Of a stretch of DNA of 64,000 nt, positions 35,517 to 43,873 are shown in pieces. This DNA comes from Variovorax beijingensis (GTDB lineage: Bacteria > Pseudomonadota > Gammaproteobacteria > Burkholderiales > Burkholderiaceae_C). The notes beneath the pieces were generated by a model. The model did no database searches and had not been told where the DNA came from. It saw nothing but the letters and a program-made list of their open reading frames with translations. Numbering within the stretch: position 1 is the first letter of the stretch; each line of letters begins with the position of its first letter. The DNA is taken from positions 1-64,000 of the forward strand of contig NZ_VIVL01000008.1 in NCBI RefSeq assembly GCF_007828835.1, read 5' to 3'. The translations under genes were made by a program, and so were the position numbers.

Positions 35517-36572
35517 TCAAACAGTGGCAATGGGCGTGACAGGCGAACCTGCGGCACCGGGAAGATTCAATGGCGGCGCAGTCAGAAGGAAACGGCTTCG
35601 CTCGTTCTTTCTCAGCCAGCGCGCGAGTTCGCCCAATCGCCACAACTCGCCCAGGTGGATGCCGTTCTTGAAAAGGCAGTGCTCGTGCAGCGGCAGCATT
35701 GCGTGCCTGGCGCTCTGGCGCATGGCTTTGGGCATCAACTCCACCGCGAAGTTGTCCGAGATCAGCGCAGCAATGCCTGTGTCGGTGATCCACTGAAGCA
35801 ACCGCTGGTCGCCGCCATCCAAGCCAGCACAGGAATGAAGCAGTTTCTCGGCGACGGGCTTCCTGTTCATGCCGAGGATCAGGTCGTCGAGGCCGGTGTA
35901 GAGGCAGACCATGTCTCCGCGCTCTATGACCACCCGATCCTCCTGCAGGATTCGCATCAGGTCCGCATAGCCGACGGGATGATTCTCCTCGCCGTAGTGG
36001 CGATTCAGGTCGATCATGACCGCGCGCCCCTGCACGCCGTGGCTGGCCAGTTGCTCGATGCCAAGCGCGCTTGCCGTCGGGTCCTCGTAGGTGTCCCATC
36101 GCACGGCGCCTTCGGCACGGCGTGCCGGCTTGACGTGCTCTCCGCCCCGGTAGCCGTTGTAGAAGACGATCTCGTCGACGCCATCACCGTCGGCGTCAAA
36201 CTCCGCGCCGACGTGCGCCAAGCCGTCCCACTGCGTGGAGTACTGCGTGTGCAGGACCACGACGTCATCCGAATAGACGTCGGAATAAAAAGGATTCTCG
36301 CGGGAGAGCGCAAAGCAGAAGCACTGCTCGCCCTCGTTCTTTCCGCCCCGCAGCGTGGCGAAGCGCCGAGGGCCATGGCGGCGCGGATGCAGTGCCGTGC
36401 CGCCGGGGTAGTCCAGCGGAAGCGACAAGCTGAATGTCAGCCCCTCTTTCGCCTCCTCGAGCCCCTTCAGCACTTGCGGCCGGCCAACGAGGTTCATCGA
36501 TCCGCGCTGATCGTCGTTCCCGAAGAGGCCCCAGTTCGAACCCGGCGGCCTTTGCTTCCATCGGTTCGTCAT
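35517..36572 (-). CDS. Cyclase-family (kynurenine formamidase-like) metal-dependent hydrolase
   Basis: The 351-residue protein contains SNWGLFGNDDQRGSMNLV, FSLSLPLDYPGG, HTQYSTQWDGLAHVGAEFD in the place of the metal-binding HxGTHxD motif, and HPVGYADLMRILQE. This variant, with QWDGLAH, is a subgroup of the cyclase family common near Bug receptors in Burkholderiales; members hydrolyse cyclic or amide bonds. The precise substrate is unknown. It lies 21 bp after the GST gene and 52 bp before the Bug gene. Confidence 0.85.
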   Translation of the reverse strand: MTNRWKQRPPGSNWGLFGNDDQRGSMNLVGRPQVLKGLEEAKEGLTFSLSLPLDYPGGTALHPRRHGPRRFATLRGGKNEGEQCFCFALSRENPFYSDVYSDDVVVLHTQYSTQWDGLAHVGAEFDADGDGVDEIVFYNGYRGGEHVKPARRAEGAVRWDTYEDPTASALGIEQLASHGVQGRAVMIDLNRHYGEENHPVGYADLMRILQEDRVVIERGDMVCLYTGLDDLILGMNRKPVAEKLLHSCAGLDGGDQRLLQWITDTGIAALISDNFAVELMPKAMRQSARHAMLPLHEHCLFKNGIHLGELWRLGELARWLRKNERSRFLLTAPPLNLPGAAGSPVTPIATV

Positions 36573-36593
36573 GGCGATCTTTCTTCGGGCGCC

Positions 36594-37220
36594 TCAGGCG
36601 GCGGCACGGGCGGCGATCTCCTGCCGCTCCGCATTCAGTGCCGCCCGAACGCTCTCACGTTGCTCGATGCGTTCGAGATAGGCATTCAGGCTGGGCCATT
36701 GCGAAAGATCGATGTCGTGGACGTGGCTCCACATGACGATGGTGTAACAGTAGGCGTCGGCAACCGTGAAGCGATCGCCGTGCAGGTACTCGCGCCCCGA
36801 CAGCGCGGTGTCGAGCCAGGCCAGCCGCTTGTTCAGGTTCTCTATCGCCAGCACCCGATACGCGGGAGGCGTGGTCGGTCGGAACAACGGAGTGAAGCCC
36901 TTGTGCAGTTCCGAACCGATGAAGTTGAGCCACTCGATGACACGGTATCGGTCCATCACGGCACCGGCAGCCAGCAACCCGCTTCCCGGATTCATGTCGG
37001 CCAGGTACTGCACGATCACCGGGCCTTCGGTCAGCAACTCCCCTGCGTCGGTCTCCAAGGTCGGAACCTGTCCCTTCGGGTTGATGGCGAAGTAGTCGCC
37101 TCCGTCTTTGAGCTTCTTGGCGCGCACATCCACCCAGATCAGTTCCAGCGGGATACCCGCTTCTCGCGCCACGATGTCGACGGCCAGCGAGCATGCGGTG
37201 GGTGTCAGGTACAGCTTCAT
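36594..37220 (-). CDS. Glutathione S-transferase, beta-class-like (copy 1)
   Basis: The 208-residue protein has MKLYLTPTACSLAVDIVARE with Cys10 in the active-site position of beta-class bacterial GSTs, VPTLETDAGELLTEGPVIVQYLAD in the glutathione-binding domain and FTVADAYCYTIVMW in the helical domain. Roles in catabolic clusters include isomerisation or dehalogenation. It is a clear paralogue of the GST at 40.5-41.2 kb. It is first in the leftward GST-cyclase-Bug set. Confidence 0.9.
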   Translation of the reverse strand: MKLYLTPTACSLAVDIVAREAGIPLELIWVDVRAKKLKDGGDYFAINPKGQVPTLETDAGELLTEGPVIVQYLADMNPGSGLLAAGAVMDRYRVIEWLNFIGSELHKGFTPLFRPTTPPAYRVLAIENLNKRLAWLDTALSGREYLHGDRFTVADAYCYTIVMWSHVHDIDLSQWPSLNAYLERIEQRESVRAALNAERQEIAARAAA

Positions 37221-37433
37221 GTGTTTCCTCAGTCAGTTGCGGGGTCTCGCGCCATGCCAGCGCCGTCAGGTCAAATTGCCATTTTTCCCATATTCCGATA
37301 ATTTATTTATTTCGTCAACACATCACCCACGAACCCGCATCGGCCATCCACCGGAAGGCCGGGCGCAGCCTCGAGCGACGCGGCCCCTAGAATTCCCAGC
37401 CATCGCTCAGCCGAAGGGGGAGGAGACCCATAC

Positions 37434-38264
37434 ATGCCGCGTGCAAACACAAAGACCAAGCCCCTCAAGGCGACTCCCAAGACGGCCCGCAAGGCGCGCT
37501 CGGTCGCCGTCAAGGCCCGCGATTCGGAGCAGGACTCCTCGAGCCTTTCCCGGATGCTGAGCACGCTTCAACTCTTCACGCGCGAGCACCCGGTGCTGTC
37601 GGCCGAGGAGATCGCCAAGGGCGCGGGCGTTCCCACCAGCACGGCCTATCGCTACGTGAAGCAGTTGGCAACGGCCGGCTTGTTGGTTCGCTGGAAAGGC
37701 GGCTACACGCTCGGGCCCAGCATCATGGAACTGGACCTGCAAATCAGGGAGTGCGATCCGGTCATCCGTGCGGCGTCCGAACCCATGCGCACACTGTGTG
37801 CGCAGACAGGCCTGAACGCGCTGCTGACCAAGCTCTATGGCAACAAGGTCATGACCGTGCACATCGAATCCACGAGCGACACAGGCTCGCTTGCCTACGG
37901 CCGGGGCCGGCCGCTGCCCCTGTTCCGAGGCTCCAGTTCCAAGGCCATCACCGCCTTCCTGCCGGCCGCCAAACTGCGCCGACTCTTCGAGAACGGCGAG
38001 GCGCAGGGCGACGAACAGCTCAACGACTGGGAGAGCTTCCACGCCAGCATGTCGAACATCAGACGCCAGGGTTTCGCCCTCTCCGTCGGAGAGCTCAACA
38101 GCGGCATCGAAGGCATCTCCGCGCCCGTCTTCATCGAATCCCGGCAGGTCGTGGGCAGCATCACCCTCATTGGCGATGCGGCGCGCATGGCACTGCTGCG
38201 CGAGGAGGTCGTCATCGAAATGGTGAAAGCTGCGGCAGCCACGGTCAGCAGCGCCCTGCAGTAA
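37434..38264 (+). CDS. IclR-family transcriptional regulator with basic N-terminal extension
   Basis: The 276-residue protein carries a Lys/Arg-rich extension of about 40 residues before the winged helix (SLSRMLSTLQLFTREHPVLS, then TSTAYRYVKQLATAGLLVRW) and the IclR effector domain with YGRGRPLPLFRGSSSKAITA and GELNSGIEGISAPVF. It is paralogous to the IclR at 33.7 kb. It lies divergent from the GST-cyclase-Bug genes (213 bp) and upstream of two Bug genes, and probably controls both sides. Confidence 0.88.
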   Translation: MPRANTKTKPLKATPKTARKARSVAVKARDSEQDSSSLSRMLSTLQLFTREHPVLSAEEIAKGAGVPTSTAYRYVKQLATAGLLVRWKGGYTLGPSIMELDLQIRECDPVIRAASEPMRTLCAQTGLNALLTKLYGNKVMTVHIESTSDTGSLAYGRGRPLPLFRGSSSKAITAFLPAAKLRRLFENGEAQGDEQLNDWESFHASMSNIRRQGFALSVGELNSGIEGISAPVFIESRQVVGSITLIGDAARMALLREEVVIEMVKAAAATVSSALQ

Positions 38265-38328
38265 CGCGCCGGTAAAGCACCGCGCTTTCGCGCCCCGGAA
38301 AAGCCGGCATTTCTTTCTTGTTTGATTT

Positions 38329-38347
38329 TTTCCCAAAATATGAGAAA
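38329..38347. promoter_or_regulatory. Imperfect 7-5-7 palindrome upstream of a Bug gene
   Basis: TTTCCCA-AAATA-TGAGAAA, six of seven arm bases paired, lies 32 bp before the Bug start at 38379. It has the same 7-5-7 geometry as the repeat at 33482-33500, and TTTTCCCATATT occurs near 37284 on the other side of this IclR gene. It is a candidate IclR operator. Confidence 0.35.
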
Positions 38348-38378
38348 GTTCTTCTGACACGACACTGAAAGGCCGACC

Positions 38379-39365
38379 ATGGTGCTTCGCTTGCTCCGAG
38401 ACGCGCTGAAGATCGGACTTCTGGCTGCAGTGCCGCTCTCGGCCTGGACTCAACCTCAGGCGCAAGCGTTTCCCGCAAGGCCCATCACCATGGTTGTCGG
38501 CTTTGCCGCCGGCGGAGGCACGGACACGGCGGCGCGCTTGCTGGCGCAGAACCTGGCCGCCGAGCTGGGACAGCCGGTAGTGATCGAAAACAGGGCGGGC
38601 GCCGGAGGAATGATCGGAGCCGCCGCCGTAGCCAAGGCATCTGCGGATGGCTACACACTGTTCTTCGGGTCGGGCTCGGAGTTGACCGTTTTGCCGGCCC
38701 TGAAAAAGGCGGTGCCCTATGACACGCTGAAGAGCTTCAAGCCCATCACGCAAGTGGGCACCGTGTCGTTCATGCTGGTGGCGCATCCATCAGTCCCAGC
38801 CAGCAGCGTCGGCGAGTTGACCGCCCTTGCCCGGGCGAAGCCGGGGCAGCTGAGCTTCGCGTCCTACGGCGCAGGTTCGACCAATCACCTGATCGGTGAA
38901 CTCTTCGCGATCAAGACGCAGACAAAACTGCTGCACGTGCCCTACAAGGGAAGCGCAGCTGCCGCGACGGACCTGGTCTCCGGTGAGGTGCAGATTGCGT
39001 TCGATACCGTGTCGGTGATGCTTCCGTATGTGCAGGCGGGAAGGCTCAAGGCACTTGGTGTCCTGTCTGCTCAGCGCACCACCCAGGCCCCCAATCTTCC
39101 AACGATGGCCGAGGCGGGTATCCCGGACCTGGTGGTTGACGGCTGGCTTGGTGTCATGGCCCCGGCGGGAACATCCGACGCCATCGTGCAACGCCTCGAC
39201 AAGGCAATCGGAAACGCACTTGCCAAACCGCAGGTCGCAGAGGCCTTGGCGCAGCGCGGCGTGAAGGTATCCGGCGAAGGTCCAGGACCGTTTCGAGCCT
39301 TCATCGAACGAGATCAGGACAAGTGGCGAAGCGTTGTCCAGCACGCTCACATTCAACTCGAGTAG
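38379..39365 (+). CDS. Bug-family solute-binding protein
   Basis: The 328-residue protein has a signal peptide ending near QAQAF, then FPARPITMVVGFAAGGGTDT, VVIENRAGAGGMIGAAAVAK, LSFASYGAGSTNHLIGELFA and HVPYKGSAAAATDLV. These are standard Bug receptor motifs. It lies downstream of the IclR gene and 119 bp before a further Bug gene. No TctAB genes accompany it. Confidence 0.9.
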   Translation: MVLRLLRDALKIGLLAAVPLSAWTQPQAQAFPARPITMVVGFAAGGGTDTAARLLAQNLAAELGQPVVIENRAGAGGMIGAAAVAKASADGYTLFFGSGSELTVLPALKKAVPYDTLKSFKPITQVGTVSFMLVAHPSVPASSVGELTALARAKPGQLSFASYGAGSTNHLIGELFAIKTQTKLLHVPYKGSAAAATDLVSGEVQIAFDTVSVMLPYVQAGRLKALGVLSAQRTTQAPNLPTMAEAGIPDLVVDGWLGVMAPAGTSDAIVQRLDKAIGNALAKPQVAEALAQRGVKVSGEGPGPFRAFIERDQDKWRSVVQHAHIQLE

Positions 39366-39484
39366 CCACTCCAACCCGACAGAGCACTTTTGCCGAAACC
39401 CGCATCGACGCCGGCACACGGTCGACCACCGCCGATCGACGACCCGGACCCGGCGCCGCCGAGCGCCGTCTTACTCCACTTGCC

Positions 39485-40465
39485 ATGCTCAAGAAAATAC
39501 CTCTCGCAGCGCTTGCACTGTTTACCGCTCTCGCATCCCTCAGCGCCCAGGCCGCTCCTGCATTCCCCGCAGATCGCCCGATCGCGTTGGTCGTGCCGTT
39601 TTCCGCCGGTGGCGGGACCGACATACTTGCCAGACTTGTGGCGGCCAAGCTGGGCGCGATGATTCGGCAATCCGTTGTTGTCGAGAACAAGCCGGGTGCC
39701 AACGGTGTTCTCGCGAGTCAGTATGCCGAACGAGCGAAAGCCGATGGCTACACGCTGATGTTCGGCGGCAGCTCGACCCACGTCCTGTCGCCGCTACTGT
39801 CTCCGAAGAAGCAGCAGATGGAACAAACCCGCAAGAACTTCTCGATGGTCGGCATCGTGGCGGAAACACCGCTTGTACTGGCCGTGAACGCCAAGTCTTC
39901 GTTCAAGAATCTCGATCAGCTGCTGAAGGCTTCGCGCGACCGCGAGCTGACCTTCGGCACCTTCGGCTCCGGGTCGTCTCCCCACATCATGGGGGCGCTG
40001 CTTGCGGCGCGAACCAATGCGCGTCTGCAGCATGTTCCGTACAAAGGCTCTTCGCCCGCGATCACCGAGTTGCTCGGCGGTCACATCGACAGCGTGTTCC
40101 TGACAGTCGCCGCGCTCAGCAGCCATGTCGAAGACAAGGAAGTGCGCGCCTTGGCGGTGACCGGGGCCCGCCGCGTGCAGACATTGCCCGACGTTCCCAC
40201 ATTCAAGGAAGCCGGCGTATCGGGTTTCGAAGACTCGGGTTGGTTCGCTGTGTTCGCACCCGCCGGGACTCCGGAGCCTGTCATGGACTTTCTTCACGAT
40301 GCCATCGGGCGCGTGATGGCAACCCCGGAAGTTCAGGCCAAGTTGGTGGAGCTTGGATTGCGCAGCGCGAACAGCAGCCGTGCGCTCCAGATGGCCGTGT
40401 GGGAGCGATCCATCGTCGCCACGCAGGGCATCCTGACTCAGGTCAAGATCGAAACGGACCGGTAG
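39485..40465 (+). CDS. Bug-family solute-binding protein
   Basis: The 326-residue protein starts MLKKIPLAALALFTALASLS with a signal peptide ending near AQAAPAF, then FPADRPIALVVPFSAGGGTD, VVVENKPGANGVLASQYAE, LTFGTFGSGSSPHIMGALLA and HVPYKGSSPAITELL. Extra in-frame codons upstream encode low-complexity sequence and are rejected. It is the second of two adjacent Bug genes and the fourth in the window. Confidence 0.88.
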   Translation: MLKKIPLAALALFTALASLSAQAAPAFPADRPIALVVPFSAGGGTDILARLVAAKLGAMIRQSVVVENKPGANGVLASQYAERAKADGYTLMFGGSSTHVLSPLLSPKKQQMEQTRKNFSMVGIVAETPLVLAVNAKSSFKNLDQLLKASRDRELTFGTFGSGSSPHIMGALLAARTNARLQHVPYKGSSPAITELLGGHIDSVFLTVAALSSHVEDKEVRALAVTGARRVQTLPDVPTFKEAGVSGFEDSGWFAVFAPAGTPEPVMDFLHDAIGRVMATPEVQAKLVELGLRSANSSRALQMAVWERSIVATQGILTQVKIETDR

Positions 40466-40547
40466 CGAACCGTCGCATGAGATTCGACTCAATTCCTGGT
40501 CGGCACGACGCTGGCCATTTATGCACTAGAAGAAAATGAGAAATGTC

Positions 40548-41195
40548 ATGAAGCTTTATCACGAGGTGCGCGGCTGCTCGCTGGCTGTCGATATCGTTGC
40601 GCGCGAACTACAAATCCCTCTTGAGCTTGAATGGGTCAACATGACCACCAAGCGTCTGAAGGACGGCACCGACTACTTTCAGGTCAACAGCAAGGGAACC
40701 GTGCCCACTCTCGAAATGGCCGACGGGCAGTATCTCAGCGAAGGCGCGGTCATCATGCAGTACTTGGCAGACCAGAGCCCGGGCAGTTCGCTGCTGGCGC
40801 CCCCGGGCACGCTCGAACGGTACCGGACGCTCGAATGGATGAGCTTCATCGGAGCGGACCTTCACAAGGGCGGCTTCATGCCGCTCTTCAAGGCGGCGAC
40901 TCCTCCTGAATACAGGAGCATCGCTCGCCAATACCTCAATGGCCGACTTGGTTGGCTGAACACGCAGTTGAGCGACAGGAACTACCTCATGGGGTCCATC
41001 TTCACGATTGCGGATGCGCATTGCTACACCATTGCCATGTGGACAAGAGCCCACGCTATCGACACTGCGCCATGGCCCCACCTGGAAGCCTACCTCACCC
41101 GGACCGGTTCACGGTCCAGCGTGAAAGCGGCCGAGCAGGCAGCGCGCGAACAAGGTGAGCGTGAAAGCGCAGAGAGAATGCACAACACTCACTAA
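40548..41195 (+). CDS. Glutathione S-transferase, beta-class-like (copy 2)
   Basis: The product of about 215 residues starts MKLYHEVRGCSLAVDIVARE, aligning with copy 1 at its first residue and keeping Cys10, so I prefer the ATG at 40548 to the one at 40536. It also shares VPTLEMADGQYLSEGAVIMQ and FTIADAHCYTIAMW with copy 1. The tail is longer and more charged. It is the last gene before a 426-bp gap. Confidence 0.88.
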   Translation: MKLYHEVRGCSLAVDIVARELQIPLELEWVNMTTKRLKDGTDYFQVNSKGTVPTLEMADGQYLSEGAVIMQYLADQSPGSSLLAPPGTLERYRTLEWMSFIGADLHKGGFMPLFKAATPPEYRSIARQYLNGRLGWLNTQLSDRNYLMGSIFTIADAHCYTIAMWTRAHAIDTAPWPHLEAYLTRTGSRSSVKAAEQAAREQGERESAERMHNTH

Positions 41196-41621
41196 CCGAT
41201 TCGCGCACGCGCTCATCGCCGAGCCGACGGACGAGCGTGATCGCCCCCGTCACGGCCATCGCGCCTGAACTGGGTTACGCGATTGCGAGTGCGCTCGTCG
41301 GCGTGTCTACCGCACCTTCGAAGAGACACGCGCATCCATCGGGTGCATCGCTGGCCCGCATGCACCTCTTGACTCTATTCAATTGTCGCGGCGCTGCGCG
41401 CGCGTCTTTCGGCGCAAGTCGATGTGCCGCTCGCAGGCGGTCAAGTTCAAGCGGCACTTGACGCCGCCCGCTCCGCTGGCGACTTCGTCCAGTTGCTGAT
41501 TTGGGCTAACGCGGGTGACACAGGCAAACGCACACTCGCCCTGCGCCCAGAGTTCGGCGCGACTTTCTTCAACCTGCCAGAGCCTCTGGCATTTGTGCGA
41601 TTTTCATCTGGCAGATCACCC
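41196..41621. other. 426-bp gene gap with an inverted repeat and a shared promoter-like element
   Basis: No complete gene is recognised between the GST and the aldehyde dehydrogenase. The aldehyde dehydrogenase frame is open back to about 41373 but the encoded extension is unlike the family. The gap contains the 49-bp element shared with the porin upstream region (41493-41541) and the perfect inverted repeat GCCAGAG-C-CTCTGGC (41576-41590), 31 bp before the start codon. Confidence 0.5.
41493..41541 (+). promoter_or_regulatory. Shared upstream element, copy A
   Basis: This element has three blocks, TTGCTGATTTGGGCTA (41493-41508), GGCAA (41523-41527) and ACACTCGCCC (41532-41541), that recur identically and at identical spacing at 57110-57158. 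It ends 80 bp before the aldehyde dehydrogenase ATG. Two operons in one cluster sharing such blocks suggests a common activator, perhaps the AraC protein at 58.8 kb. Confidence 0.5.
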
Positions 41622-43076
41622 ATGACCCTGCAACTGAATCACTTTATCGAGGGCGCTTTGGTCCCTGCCTCGGACCATGCCCGCATGAGCCTCGTCAGTC
41701 CTGTTGACGAACTGGAATATGCCACCGCAGCGCGCGGCACGTCCGAGGACGTGCAGCGCGCCGTAGCGGCTGCGCATGCCCAATTGGAAAGCGGCGCCTG
41801 GAAGCTACTCAGCGGAGCGCAACGCGGCCACCTGCTGAGCAAGCTGGCCGACCTCGTCGAACGCGACACTGCGCTGTTGGCCGACATGGATGCCAATGCC
41901 ATCGGACGCTCGCCGATGGAGCCCCGCATGATGGACGTTCCCAATGCCGTGGCCAACTTGCGTGCCGCAGCGGGCTGGGCCAACCACCTTGAAGGCCGCG
42001 CCATCCCTACGGGCGGCTATATGGGGAATCGGACGCTCTCATACACGATCCGGGAGCCGATCGGCGTGGTCGGTGCCATCCTGCCGTGGAACTCGCCCCT
42101 GATGATCACGACATGGAAGCTGGCCGCTCTGTTGGCGGCGGGCTGCACCGTGGTGGTGAAGCCGTCAGAGGAAACGCCCCAATCCGCGCTGCATCTGGCT
42201 CTCCTCGCGCAGGAGGCGGGCTTTCCCGACGGCGTGATCAACGTGGTCACGGGCTACGGTGAGGTGGTCGGCCGTGCGCTTTGCGAGCATCCCGACGTGG
42301 CGAAGATCAGCTTTACTGGAAGCCCCGAAGCGGGACGGGCCATCCAGCGCATCGCAGCTCCGTTGTTCAAGCGAATCACACTGGAACTGGGTGGCAAGAG
42401 TCCGCAGATCGTATTTGATGATGCCTCCATGGAGGAGGCACTGCGCGGCTGCGCCATGGGCCTGTTCGTGAATCAGGGGCAGGTGTGCGCGGCTGGATCG
42501 CGGATCCTCGTGCAGCACGGCATCGCCCGCGAATTCGCGGCTGCATTGGCGGAGGCGGCGAATTCCATCACCGTGGGGGATCCGCGCCAACCCGGTGTGC
42601 AGATGGGCCCAGTGGCCAAGAAGGCGCAGTTCGACCGTGTGAATCGCTACGTGCAGATTGGCCTCGACGAAGGCGCCGAACTCCTTGCCGGCGGTGTGTC
42701 GCAGCCTGAGAGAGGATGGTTCGTGAAGCCCACCATCTTCGCCAACGCAACAAACTCAATGACGATTGCGCGGGAAGAGATTTTTGGTCCCGTGGGGACG
42801 ATCATCGTCTTCGACACCGAGAAGGAAGCCATCGATCTGGCCAACGACTCCGCCTATGGCTTGGCCGCCACAGTGTGGACCAGCCACCTCGCGCGCGCTC
42901 ACCGCGTCGCAGCCGCCCTCAAGGTCGGAGCCGTTGGCGTGAATTGCTGGAGCCCTCTGGATGCGAACCTGCCATGGGGTGGACTCAAGACGAGCGGCAT
43001 TGGCCGCGAGGGCGGGTTGTCCGGTGCCCTCGCGTATACCGAAGAAAAGGTTGTCACCGTGCTGTTGCCAAACTGA
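41622..43076 (+). CDS. Aldehyde dehydrogenase
   Basis: The 484-residue enzyme starts MTLQLNHFIEGALVPASDHA and has AILPWNSPLMITTWKLAALL, Glu in LELGGKSPQIVFDDASMEEA, catalytic Cys289 in QGQVCAAGSRILV and GIGREGGLSGALAYTEEKVV at the end. It belongs to the phenylacetaldehyde/betaine-aldehyde side of the superfamily rather than the GabD side. It is preceded by the shared 49-bp element and followed 36 bp later by the cytochrome b561 gene. Confidence 0.88.
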   Translation: MTLQLNHFIEGALVPASDHARMSLVSPVDELEYATAARGTSEDVQRAVAAAHAQLESGAWKLLSGAQRGHLLSKLADLVERDTALLADMDANAIGRSPMEPRMMDVPNAVANLRAAAGWANHLEGRAIPTGGYMGNRTLSYTIREPIGVVGAILPWNSPLMITTWKLAALLAAGCTVVVKPSEETPQSALHLALLAQEAGFPDGVINVVTGYGEVVGRALCEHPDVAKISFTGSPEAGRAIQRIAAPLFKRITLELGGKSPQIVFDDASMEEALRGCAMGLFVNQGQVCAAGSRILVQHGIAREFAAALAEAANSITVGDPRQPGVQMGPVAKKAQFDRVNRYVQIGLDEGAELLAGGVSQPERGWFVKPTIFANATNSMTIAREEIFGPVGTIIVFDTEKEAIDLANDSAYGLAATVWTSHLARAHRVAAALKVGAVGVNCWSPLDANLPWGGLKTSGIGREGGLSGALAYTEEKVVTVLLPN

Positions 43077-43112
43077 CCTTGGTGCTGCAGCCAAAAGAAG
43101 AAGGAGCTTGCG

Positions 43113-43784
43113 ATGGGTTGGCGCAACAGAATCGACGCTTACGGAAATGCCTCAATGCTGTTCCATTGGTTCACAGCGGGGGCATTCATCACCGCCTATG
43201 TGATTGCGTACTATGTGATCTGGATAGTCGATCCGGAAACAAGTATCAAGCCGGCACTCTTCGGCATCGCTCCGGAGCCTGACCGGGTCATCCCGCTCCT
43301 CAATATCCACTGGATTCTGGGTATCTCCATCGGCGTGCTCACGCTGCCGCGGCTCGTCTGGCGGCTCTGGGGAGGCGTCCCCCACCACGTCCCCGGTTCA
43401 CGCCTGGAACATCTCGCCGCGGACGTGGCCCATTGGGCGCTGTACGCCTTCCTCATCCTTATGCCCGTGACAGGCTACATGACGACGTATCACCCGACTG
43501 ATTTCGGGCTCTTCGTGATTCCGGCATGTCGAGACACGGCCTTTGCGGCCTGGGTCCGGGACCTCTTCGGCCTGAGTGTCAAAGACCTGGAAGACATCAT
43601 GTGGTCGATTCACAGCTTCTGCGGCAAGTGGCTGGCATGGCCGCTGGTGGTGCTGCACGTCGCTGCGGCTCTTGTGCATCACTTCGTTCGCAAGGATGCC
43701 GTGCTGCGGCGGATGCTGCCGTTGAAGCCGCGACCCCAGGTCGTTCCGGCGCACGCCCACCCGGGAAAACGCTGCAACCCTTGA
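43113..43784 (+). CDS. Cytochrome b561-type membrane protein
   Basis: The 223-residue protein has four membrane helices with histidines in the expected heme positions: MLFHWFTAGAF in helix 1, NIHWILGISIGV in helix 2, ALYAFLILMPVTGYM in helix 3 and WPLVVLHVAAALVHHF in helix 4. It would pass electrons between the quinone pool and a periplasmic partner. AAGGAG precedes the ATG by seven bases. The neighbouring DUF6152 and DUF6644 genes suggest a redox function. Confidence 0.85.
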   Translation: MGWRNRIDAYGNASMLFHWFTAGAFITAYVIAYYVIWIVDPETSIKPALFGIAPEPDRVIPLLNIHWILGISIGVLTLPRLVWRLWGGVPHHVPGSRLEHLAADVAHWALYAFLILMPVTGYMTTYHPTDFGLFVIPACRDTAFAAWVRDLFGLSVKDLEDIMWSIHSFCGKWLAWPLVVLHVAAALVHHFVRKDAVLRRMLPLKPRPQVVPAHAHPGKRCNP

Positions 43785-43873
43785 TGTGCAAGAGCTCCGG
43801 CGCGGTTCGACCGGCCGATGCCCGGCGCGGAAACGGACGGGGTCAGAAGACCGGGGTCATGGAGGATCGTTTC

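Noticed and set aside
41373-41621. Upstream in-frame extension of the aldehyde dehydrogenase.
   Set aside because: The added residues do not match aldehyde dehydrogenases and include the shared 49-bp element.
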